The notes below the pieces were generated by a model, which saw only the letters and a program-made list of their open reading frames with translations, made no database searches and was not told the DNA's origin. A stretch of 64,000 nucleotides of DNA from Allolobophora icterica. Lineage: Eukaryota > Annelida > Clitellata > Crassiclitellata > Lumbricidae. Positions 12,901 to 24,900 of the stretch are shown here, piece by piece (position 1 is the first letter of the stretch; each line of letters opens with the position of its first letter). Position numbers and translations under genes: made by a program. The DNA lies in contig OY744605.1 in assembly GCA_963556255.1 (NCBI GenBank), forward strand, positions 40,899,944-40,963,943, given 5' to 3'.

Positions 12901-15900
12901 AAGTCTGAATTCATTCAAACTCCACCTGCAAAATCAGTTTAATTTTACATCAAGACACCAAAAGTCCAAAGTACTGTAAGTTTTTGAGACTAAACCTCAA
13001 AAATTGTACTTCTCATAACTGGGCCAATATTAAACTAGAAAAACACCTGTGACATAAATATTTTAGAAACTGTATCTTCTTCTGTAAGCAGAGATCTTTA
13101 TAGGCCCTGTAACTTCAAGTTCAGAATTTGAACAAAATCTCTGCCCATTTCATGGTTTAAATGCTTTGAAATCTGCAATGATTTTCTCATATTTTAAGAC
13201 CAGCTTTAAGTCACTTTAAGAGAGCGGGTCATTCAATTTCACATGGGAAACACTGGGAAGCTAGTCCTCTGGCACCAGATGGGTGGGGTTGTATTAATAT
13301 TATCTGGGCCAACGGTTTCCAATGGGGTAATGACTGACTCATAATTAAAATTCATGTAAAGCTATTGTGTACTAAACTGAACTTTACAGGCAGGGCTAAA
13401 AATTCATTTAGACTCAAGAGGCTAGCTCTGATGAAATGCTGGTCTATGTTTTACCCTGGTACCTAAAGACGGACACTGCAGCATGATATACCATAAGTAG
13501 AATCCAAGAACTCTTTCCCAGCGTACTTACAGTGTAAGTCACTGGGATCCTGCGTCCTGATGTGGACAATGTCTGATAGTGGACCGTGTCCTGCAAAAGT
13601 AGCTGCCTGCAAACGGAAGTAATAGATTGCGTTCGGCTTCAGGTATGTCACAAGACTCGACAAGGAAGTGCCTACAAAAAAACACACACAAATACAAGTA
13701 CATCATATAGCATATTCCAGGTCGGCTGGGTCAGCCAAAATGGAAAGGGTTCCATTAAACATGCCTCAATGTAGCTCTGGATGGATATATCATATGTCAA
13801 CTTATGCAACGCATCCAACAGAATTAACTGCTTGTGTTCATGACTGTCCCAAAATCTGCAGATCCTGCTTAAGCTGAGACAGATATGTATTATTTAAACT
13901 GAAGATGTTGTTTACTGCCAATGTTACCCATGTTCCTTCATTCAGCCCTACATGCCTGGAGATCTGCGTTTAAGTTCTTGTAGTCCTGCATAAGTTCTGC
14001 ATGTATCTGCTCCAATTTCTTATCTGCTCAAAGCTGTGGCCAGTCTGCCAATTACCAAATCGAGTTCCATGCAGTTCTTAGCTTACAAACTGTGCATCAG
14101 TCAACATCCATCACCAAACAGTGCATTTGAAAATAAAGCAACACAGCAAATCTGCATTTACTGCAGCCTACATCAGTCTTTTTCAAATCTACACACACCT
14201 TTCCCTTGTGATTAATGGCAAAATACATAACATTGGTTCTATACAGAGGAGGACGCAATGGTGCCTTTTAGCATTTGAGAGATACTAAAACAGTGTTTTA
14301 CAAATTAACAGATAAATAAATACATATATAATATATACATGCATTCATACTCAAGTCTAGGGTTGCCAGACGTCCGACAAAAGGACATATCCTACTTTTT
14401 GATTCATGTTCTCTGTCTGGCAGGCAAAGCTAAAAACCTGGAAAATGTCTGGCTTTTGTATGTTTGTTGTATTGGGGTATTGGCTATTATTTTGTGGCCG
14501 TTTTTAATGACTTTACACGTGCATATTGTCCCTAAGTTCACCTAACGAATCTACTTACTAATTTATTTTTTATAGCAGCTCTATTTTCCAGACGTTTCTA
14601 GTCTGTGATCTGAATAATGCCACAATGTATCAATGGTCAAAGTGTTAATTGTATTTATGGTAGCAGAGCGGTGTCTATGGTTTGTTTTTATTAATTATGC
14701 AACTTTTAAACACGACTTCGTTTCTTGGTTATATAGGAGACCCCTTGACTCTAGAGTAAAACATTCAGTGCGTCCTCCTTTATCCTCCTTTCTGGCATTC
14801 TGTGTCCTCCTTTGGCTACCCATGTATCTGGCAACTCTACATAAGTCTTTAGTAATTACGCCTTCATAAGCTTCATTCGTGAACCATAGAAGAGCAGTAT
14901 AGAACATACCACTGCTTGTCTTCGTCAACCACTCGGACATTGCATTCCTATGATCAGTCGTGTAGAAAATGATGTAACGGATGATGACTCCATTACTCTG
15001 AGCTGGGGAATGCCATGTGACCTGAACAGTTGTGTCACTGTACACAGTCAGCTGGATGTCAATTGGCTCAGAAGGAACTGCAAAGTTAAGAAAAAGCCAC
15101 ATCACGATGAACCCCAGTCACTGTGCCACCTACTCAATATCACATGCCAGACACAGGAAGCCCCTATAACAATATTCCCATAAGGGCTTTATATGTCCTA
15201 TGTATGACATTGAGGTATTTACTTGTACATTAATTACATTTTTAATTCTTGTAGTTTGAAGGGAAGTCATGAAAAAAGTTTCAGAAAGCAACAGCATCAG
15301 AAATGAAGATACAGACTTCGCAAATGCACAAAACAGCCTTTTCGAGAATTCCTAATTCAGAATGTTTTGCCTATACAAACTCAATTAGGAATTAAATTAA
15401 ACTGCTTTGTTACCATGTATATTCTGGTACTTTTCCACAGAGCTAGTATTTTTATAAACCAAACATCAATAACTTGTTATTCAAGAGTAAAATCCACATA
15501 GACAGCAGCAAAAACAGCCTGCAAATGAAAATGAAAATGGTAATTCCACTTACTTCCCTCTTCAGTGCGACATTTCACAACTGAGCTGAATAAACCAATT
15601 GCATTGTTTGTATGAGTCTGAACTGACAAATCGTACTGAGTGTGCGCACTCAGGTCTCCAATCACAACCATCTCCACTGGACTACAAAACACAAATACAA
15701 TAGAGACAGACACGGTTACATAAGTGGACCAATTGTTACAAAACAGTAAAATCTGTTCAGCTCTTCAATCTTTGCTCAGCACTGAAACTTCAGTCAAGCA
15801 GTTACTTAAGCAAATCCACTGAATTATATGTTAAATAAAAAGTTTATTTCTTGCCTTAACCTAGGAAAAACTTGCATAAGTTCATCAAAAAGACTAGCTC

Positions 15901-18900
15901 AGTTTGAATTTGGTCCAGATTCTGGACTCCAGAATCACCACTGCAGTTTGCCCACATTTCTGCCTTTATTCGTGATTCCCTCCACTGGCTCCCTGTCCAA
16001 CAGCGAATTCAGTTTAAAACCCTCACCCTCATGCGCAACTGCCTCACTGGGTCTGCTCCATCTTACCTAATGAATTTTTGTACCCCCGTTTCTTCCTTGC
16101 CTGTGAGGGCTTTCTTGCGATCCTTGGCCCGTGGCCTTATGGTTGTTTTTCGGATGCACTCCTCCACAGCACAATCCAGAAGCTTTGCCTATATGGGTCC
16201 CTCTGCTTGGAACGGACTTCTCTTGTCTCTCCACCAAGAGGTTCTTGTCCTCTCCAGTTCCGCAGCCGCCTGAAACCTTCCTCTTTTGCCGGTGCTGGCA
16301 TTGATGAAGGTTGAGAGAGCCGCTGATCGGAGTGGCGCTACATAAGCGTTCGGTTACAATTACAAAATTACAATTGCAGGAACGAACATCAGTTCTTCAG
16401 CAGTGAATTATGTTCAATGATCCACGAACATGGACAGTTCATTATAACTCTCATCTGTTTCTCTTACCTTGTTACAAACTTGACAACAGCAATGTCAGAG
16501 ACCGTTTCTTTTAAGTCTGGACGATATCGAACGGTATATCGTGCGATGTCGTTGACGTCGGCTGGTCTCTCCCACTGGACAACAATCGTGCTGCTGTTGA
16601 CCGACTTTGCAAAGATCCTGGTTGGGGGATTTGGCAGATCAACCTCTGAAACATCCACCTGCGAACTCTTTGCATCACCTGATAAATTTATTAGCAAAAT
16701 GAGTAACCAGATTTGTCTCTACATGTGACCACATGCCATATTATTCAGCACGAAAACTCCCAACAAGGTGTTTGGTTTTGTAAACTATTGTAGCCTTTCG
16801 TATAAGTTATAGATCATTCCACAGTTTTGTCAGGCTGTTGGAGAAGAAAAATAGCAGGCTGATACAGATCTCTGTACATAACATTAGTTAAACTTCTGCA
16901 ATGGTAACTATATATATATTGTTTATATTGTTTATTAGTGTCACGTGAAAGAGTTTACCCATGTCTTAAAGAAGATTTTAAGCATTCTGCCAAGTCATGT
17001 TCAAGACCTCACAACTTGCCTGTTGCAAGCTAAAGGGTCTAAGAAAAGGAAACAATACCCTTCCATATGTTTACTTGAGCTTAGGGTGATGCAAGACTTA
17101 ATTTTTTCTTTTGAAACAGAGAAAACAATAAAATAAGTCATTACCATTCATCACACCATCTGTTCTGAATGTTTTCGTTATACTGTCGCTCCAACCAAAT
17201 TCATTTTGTGAAGCCAATGTCACCTGATACACTGCATAAGATTCTGTTCAAAACACAATATACATCAAAATATCAACCAAAATCTGCCTTAGAAAATTTT
17301 AGTTTAGTTTAATTCTAACATCAAAATGAATTTAAAAATGTACAAGCTATGTTAATTCCTTTAAAAGAAAACATTATTTATAAAGAACAAAATGTCAAAA
17401 CTTATTACAATTTTATTATTTATGAATGTATTTATGTATGCGTCAGAGCACTTGTACAGCTCCCTTTATAACTCACAAGGGCGTTTCGGCACGGCTACCT
17501 AGGACTCACTGAAAAATGTGTCGCAAGTCGAGCAGAAAACGCTTAAACACTGTGTGTGTATACGCCAAGGCGCATACACACACTTTATCTAATAAATTAT
17601 CTAAGTTATCTAATAAGGTAACTAACAAATTCTAACAGCCTCATTTAATCAAGTATGTTGAAATGATATTATACTAAAACTGATATTTGAAGAAACAAAG
17701 TTAAACACTTGCCTAGTTCAGTAAAGATATATTTGTTGGCATCCTTGTCGATGCTTATAATTCTGATGACGTCATCGGCTGGCATCATGTGGTGTTTCTG
17801 GTTTATCCTCCTGCATGTCAGCCTGAATCTGATTATTTGCAAAGTACTGTCAACCATCCAACTGACCATGATGCCGGTGGAACTCACCAGAGAAATGTTC
17901 ATCTCTGTACGAGGAGTTGGAACTAAGAAATTGTAACCATTTCAAGCCTTTAAAATTAAGAAAAACATCAACAGTTCAGACTGCTTTGTGAACTAAGGTG
18001 TTCTGGCTGTACACATTGGTGCATTTTAGGATCTTCTATGAGCCTCTCAGATGCCCTCCTTGGCAGTCCAAAACAATGTCAGAGTTTATTGGAAAAACAA
18101 TTTATTCGTAGGCAAAGGAACAGTGTCTCCATTGGCAGGATGTTGTATAAATGTAGGAAGCTAATGAAAACCTTAAGAACATTCAAATGCTTAGTCAGCA
18201 TGATTCAGTAACTTGCATCACAGCAAGGTAAGTTCCAGCAGTACATCAAATTTGAAAACAACAGCAACACCCAGCTCAAGTTCTAACAGTTCCCATGTTC
18301 TCCTTGGAGGGGTCAGCTACAACAAACAGTCATTCTAACCCATTGTTCTGTAATCTCTGTCATGCTTAGCATCTGACACATGACAAAGTCTTAATGAGTT
18401 TTAGGTTTTGGGCTCAAATTCTGGCAACTGCAATTAAACATGTTGGTAGTATTTCAAAGATTTTGTGGAATTATTAATTTTTAATTCCATTTCAATATAT
18501 ATATATGCTTTGTGGTCAATTTTGTTTTAAATATTCATGTCATTAAAAATTGGGAGTGCTCAACAGTGTAGTGGTTAGCGTTATGGACTGTCAATCGAGA
18601 GGTCGGGGATTCAAATCCCCGCAAAGGCAGAAATTTGGTTCAAGATTTCTGCACCACCTGCTCCCTCTACCAGACTCGGTATCCGGACATTTCCCCCCGG
18701 GACATTTCCCCCCGGACAATTCCCCCAGCATTTCCCCCGGACAATTCCCCCCGTAGGATAATTCCCCCGGACTTTTCCCCCCATTGAGACTTGGAGTTTA
18801 AAGCATAGTTGAAGACGAGGACCCGATCGCGGCTGTAAATTAAGAGCTATACCTCGCAAGTATCGCAAGTATGTAAATTAAGAGCTATACCTCGCAAGTA

Positions 18901-21900
18901 ATCGAAGAATAAACAAGAATAATGTTGTTCAAAGTAATATAATAAAAATGTATATAGCAGCTAAGACTAAGTAATAAATCCGTAAAAGTTCATGGCTTCA
19001 CAGCTGCAAATTAAGAGCTATACCTCGCAAGTAATCGAAGAATAAACAAGAATAATGTTGTTCAAAGAAAATAATGAAAATGTATATAGCAGCTAAGTAA
19101 TAAATCCGTAAAGTTCATAGCTTCACAGCTGCAAATTAAGAGCTATACCTCGCAAGTAATCGAGGAATAAACAAGAATAATGTTGTTCAAAGTAAAATAA
19201 TGAAAATGTAGCCTATATAGCAGCTAAGTAATAAATCCGTAAAAGTTCATAGCTTCACAGCTGCAAATTAAGAGCTATACCTCACAAGTAATCGAGACTC
19301 GGTCGTTGTTCAAAATCACGGACAATGTTCAAAATTCGTGCCTGACTGTCTCTATATTTCTTCTTTGGTTTCTCAGCAGGATGTCCACCAGCGATCTGGT
19401 CCAAAACACTGTTGTGCAGACTTTGCTCTCGCTTCAGAATTGTCAGGAAGCGCCAGAGGTTTGGGTGCTGAGCAGTAACCGCCGCCTGTATTTTTCTATT
19501 CCAGCCCTCAACACTGTTATTGGTCCTCGGCAGCTCAGCGTCAACTCTGTTGTAGACATTCCAAACGTTCATGTTGAATGTTGGACGAGTTCGACTGTTT
19601 CGTCGCATTCGACCCATGTAATTGTCTTCGAAGTAGTCCAAGATCAACTGCACGTCATCATCTGTAATGGACTCCTGCAGATCTTCAAAAACTTTAGAAA
19701 CTGAGGCCAGAGGAACAAAAGCTAATGCTGGAATCATGCGTATCGACAAGGCAAAATCACTGTCACTTGTATATTTCTCCTGCAGGCCAAGACTCTGCAC
19801 TTTACGGTAGATACTTTGTGACAGGTGGTAGAAACATCCTTGAAGTGTTGTCTCCGGAAACACAGCAGTTACCGCGTTCATGGCCGCCTTCTCAAAGTCC
19901 ATCATCACAGTCATCGGAGTGTTGTCTATCACAAGTCGTCTGATCTCTTGAAAAAGTCGTTGGTATGTATTCTGCGTCTTGTTTGGGAACAGACAATAAA
20001 GAGCTGGGTTAACAACACCCGCAACTAAGGAGTGAACCGTATAGAGCTGGAAAAACAATTCCGGAACAACAGGAAATGTTCCATCTGTGAACCAGTTTGG
20101 TGACTGACGAAGCTGTGAACATGTACGCTCAGTACCGAAAATGAAAATTCGCAAACTGTTGCCAACTCCACTATCGAACAACAGAAAGTTTTCTCCATTC
20201 GACAGCGTTTTGTAGCCGTCAGGTCGATCGCAGCACGGTCAGTAGGAATAGGATGGGGATTCCCATGCTGTTGCCACGCTCTTCTTATTCCACGACGGAT
20301 GTGCCGTTGAGGGACCATTTGGACGGCAGCGGCTTGGCTAAGTTGCGACATTTCCTGTCCCAATATCTGTTGTGGTATTTCTTCTGTTTCCCTGGCTCTT
20401 TTTTTTACCTTATTCCTTACCTGCAAAACCTCAACTTTGGCTTGATCCGGCTGGTGCGTATGATCATGCATGGAGCTGATTACAGTTCCGTCTCTCACCT
20501 TTATTTTGGACTTACATTCTGTGATACCTTTTCCATGACCTCGTCGTTTATCGTATTCGAGCTGACAACATTGTCAGCTAAGTTCTTTTGTTTAACATAA
20601 ATGTAGCCATTATAGACTAATTTACTCTTTCCTCGTACACTTTCAACTGACTCCATTCTAGATATAAGTGAACTCTTGACTTAAACGACTGACTGCAAAC
20701 GAAGTGTCTCTGGTGTACATGCTTATAAAGGCAAGGGCTGCTTTGAAGTAATAGTTTCATCCTATTGTTTCATTCCAAACCACGACTGCTATAATAAACT
20801 CCAACTCTCACACTACATTGCATCGTGATCAACGAAGCATATAAACATGCTGGTTATTATAAATAGCATTATATAAGAGGTTGAGGCAATTCGTGTAATA
20901 AACGCTTTTACTTATAAACGCGATCGGGTCTTCAACTATCCTGTAATAAACTCCAAATCTCAACGGGGGGAAAAGTCCGGGGGAAATATCCTAAGGGGGA
21001 ATTGTCCGGGGGGAAAAGCCGGGGGGAATTGTCCGGGGGAATGTCTCAGGGGGAAATGTCCTAAACCCACCAGACTCAAAATAATCAGTACACTGACCAT
21101 ACACTGACAGTGAGAAGATGAGATGGAGAGGGAGAGGACCCAATCTCATATGCCAAGGCTAAGAAAATGAAGTCGCCAACACTTCATACCCAATTAACCA
21201 TGGCTGCCTCAGGGCTAGCTTAAGGGATTGCTCTTTTCCTAATGTGACATCTGTTTAAATCTTTTTGTCATTTGCAGGCGGGACTGTCCTGTAGATTCTG
21301 TCTCAATTTTTTCTTTTCCTTTTGCTTGTAGTTGCTACCATGACTGGTAATATATATATTACTGCTAATTCTACATTATTATCATATTAATAGAGAGCCA
21401 ATGAACAATACTAACCTCCTGCTCTTTCAGCAGCCTCTGTCGTAACAGTAACCCATGATACAGAATCTTGCATTGGAAACCCCTTTGTTGTGCCAGCCAA
21501 AACAACGATCTCATATTCGGTTTCAGAGTGCAAGCCTAACAAACAGTAACTTCATCCATGAAAGTAAGCAAAGAAATTACTGACCACATGCATCCAAGGG
21601 GGAGAGTCTACAAGTGTGTGTGTGATCACCCAATAGTATTTTTTTCACCAGATACAAAAATTGTAAAAATTCACATTTCTTAGACTTACTTCTGCATCAG
21701 AAAAGTATGCTATGAGTTAACTAAGTTAGACAACAGTAGCACAATTAATTTATTTTCTTAATTGGTTTTGATACCATCCATCGGCCCATATTCAGTATAT
21801 CCAAAAGATGAATGTGCCAACATAATATAGCAGCAACTGTAACATGGATACTACATAAATGAATAATCTCAGGATAGCTGTCTGACCATTTTAATGCATA

Positions 21901-24900
21901 TTATTCTGTTAGGGCCAAACGATCACCATTAATTCAAAATTTCTTTGACAAGAGTCCACTCATCATGTTGATGCAGGACATGGTAACCAGTATTTCCCAT
22001 AGCCAATCTTAGTATTATTATGCCTAGTGATGCTGGTCTAATCCATGAGGATTGCCATTAAGTAATAAGATAATCATATCGACATTTTATCCTAACTACT
22101 CGTAGCATCAAAATATCTTAACTAAATTCACATAAAACAAAGACAAGTGCAAATTTAATCGCTATGCCCATCATGCCCAAAACTGAAAGTCATCTAGAGG
22201 ATTTTGCAAGAGTGGGTACTTCTGAAGTGAAATCGCTCAGTTTGCTGAACTTTCTTTTCAAGCATTTTTCATTAGCACTGCACTGCATTTCAAGTGTATG
22301 ATTTCACACTCGTTGGCACAACTGATCATTTAGTGCCGTGCTGTCCAACATGTGGCCCGCCGTGGCCCGATTTCAAATGGCTCGCCCGAGGCCGCTAAAT
22401 TTTTGCAATTTGTGTAAAAATGAAGTTAAAAGACTGGCCTATTTGCATGGCTTATCGTTAGTAAAATTGGCTTATCATTTGACAACGTGAACACAAAATC
22501 CAGTTCCCATGACGCATTAAACTTGTTTAAAGTTTAAAACGTACTGTTCTCACAGTTAATACTTTTCAATAAATTTTGGTCGTTGCTTTTGAGTTTTTTT
22601 ATGGTGCGGCCCTTGGCTTCAAGAATAATTGTTTCGGTGGCCGGGGTGTCAAAATGGTTGGACAACACTAATTTAGTGTGTTGTAGTAAACTTTTTGAAC
22701 GTCCATTGCCATGTGAAATTGTTGTCTTGTACATGGTGTAAGTGTCTATGCTTGAATCTCTGTCCAGATTATCTTTAACCATCTCCCCACTGGACATCAC
22801 TTATCAATGCCAAATGCAATTATATTAGAATGCTTCATAGGTTATCAGTTTAATAAAATATAATAAGTCAAAGATTGCTCTACTCAAAAATATCAAACCA
22901 AAACTTAAAAGGAGAGTTAATATTATTAAAAGACCAAATTATTCAGTCAGTCAAATTACCAGGCATTCAATTGCATACATATAAAAGCAATAATTCTTTC
23001 AATCAGCCAAAGCAACAAAGCAATAATTCATCAATAATTCATTTACCATAGCCCCATCAATAACTCCATTCATCCAAACAGTCATCGATGCATCCATCCA
23101 ATCCATTCATCCATTTACCCACTGAAACCAATCCACCATCCTGCATGCCCACTCAACCAATTCTTACTGCACTCAAGTAATTCAATAAATTTCAAACTGA
23201 CGTTTTCAATTACAATTATTTAAGAAAGTTGTTCATTGGTTTTAAATCTTAGAATAACACACCCTGTAGGACAAACTCTCGGATATCAGCGTTTACCAGG
23301 TTCTGCTGGTATGAAGCGTTTCCATGGTGACGATGCAGGATCTTGTATTGAACGATGACACCACGTGCCAAATCTGGGCCTAGTTCAGACCAGCGCAACC
23401 TCAGGCCCGTTGGCCCAACTGGAGTTACCTCCATCAGTGGAGATTCAAGAGGCACTGATAAACAAGGAAAAGACCTCTCATCAACATCTACTGTAGCTTT
23501 TCAACCAAGTTTCAATAACATTTCAGTTCTGACTTTATCATAGGATAAGGGCTAGGTAGAGCCAGCTGGTATGTTTACACTCACCATGGCTATCGTTTAC
23601 ATTTTATAAACTGTCTTAAAACACAATTGTTTGGATCATTCAGAAAGCCATGTGTGCAGCACTTTATGAGGTACTTAAAAGGTACTATATTAAGTATCTA
23701 GACAAACACTAGGGAATGCAAACCCGGGTTTATGCATACCCAGACACCCAAGGTTTTCAGAACCCAATAAGCCGGCTTATCCGCGACTGAAACCCAGGTT
23801 TGACGTGTTTGAAAAGTGTCACTTACACCATTGAGACAAATGCAGAGTAATGAAAATATAACAATAGTGCTGCGCTTGGTAACGAGTTATGTAATACTAC
23901 TTCTACTTACTTATTTATTGGCTTGTTGCATGTCTTTATTGGTGATGTCATATGAGTGAGGCTTCACATTTCACACGACCAGTGAGTAATGTTGAGTTTG
24001 TTGACTCATGCATCGAGTTCATATATTATCGGTAAACTATTTTTATTTAAATTTAGTGACTTAAAAAGCAATGTTTAAATCAGCAAATTTAAAGAGTGGC
24101 ATTTGGGAACACTTCATATGCGATTCTGTGGGATAGTCAGCTCAGTGCCAGTTATGTAAATCAAAGCTGAAAATTGCCGGCGGTTCAACACAAGGTATGC
24201 GTATTCATCTTTGGTCCAAGCATCAGATAAACCTGCTCAAACATAAGGAGTCTTAAGGACGCTGATGACCCTTGTTGTTTGCAGAACTTTGGACTTTGTA
24301 GCTGCATATGAAGACGTTGTTCTTATTGCAAGACATAGTGCAGTAATACTTAACAAGTAAAGTTTGCAAACCCATCAAAATCCAGGTACCCTAATTTTTA
24401 CTGGTGCCAACACCGGAAACCCGGGTTTCTAAAAAAGCCCTTGGGTTTGCATTCCCTAATACATACATCATCTCATATAAACAGGTTTTCCCAATGTCTA
24501 AGGTACTTCAGAGCTTAAGTGCATCATATTAAATACACAAGGCTCCACTTTTCACCTCCCTACTTTTCTTGTCCTATCATTGCAGTCTCTGCCGAAATTT
24601 TGATAGATACTATTCATCCATTTTCTTTACAAGCTGTGACAAGAAGATTAAACAACCAATTTACAGAGTTGCTTATTAAAGAACAAAATAAATTACAATA
24701 AAACACACGTAATAAAGGAATTTCATCTTATCAGATAATGTAATTACTGTTACATACCATCTTCAGTGGTCATGGCTGTAACATAAGCTGAGTGATCACT
24801 CCCTCCATCTACGTTATACGCAACAACGTAGAAAGTGTAATTTGTAAATGGCTGAAAGACTTCCCAAACCAACTCTGACCCTTCTTCCTTCTTCCGTACA

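Larger units (their letters stand above)
18678..21068. mobile_element. Mutator-like element (MULE) with long sub-repeat TIRs and perfect 9-bp TSD
   Basis: 2391 bases flanked by ACCAGACTC on both sides (18669-18677, 21069-21077), the 9-bp duplication typical of MULEs. The inverted arms are about 150 bases long. Their outer part is a series of GGACAATTCCCCC and GGACATTTCCCCC units on the left and the complement on the right; the inner part, around TTGAAGAC...CCCGATCGCG, also matches. Next to the left arm lie three to four tandem copies of a ~130-base repeat. The minus strand carries a transposase gene. The element sits in the receptor intron between FN3-2 and FN3-3. Confidence 0.92.

Noticed and set aside
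18552..18640. Possible functional tRNA gene
   Set aside because: A and B boxes are present, but the sequence continues into a repeat body shared with 44250-44416, so it is a SINE.
19306..19704. Plus-strand frame within the MULE
   Set aside because: It is antisense to the transposase core, which carries the recognised catalytic motifs.
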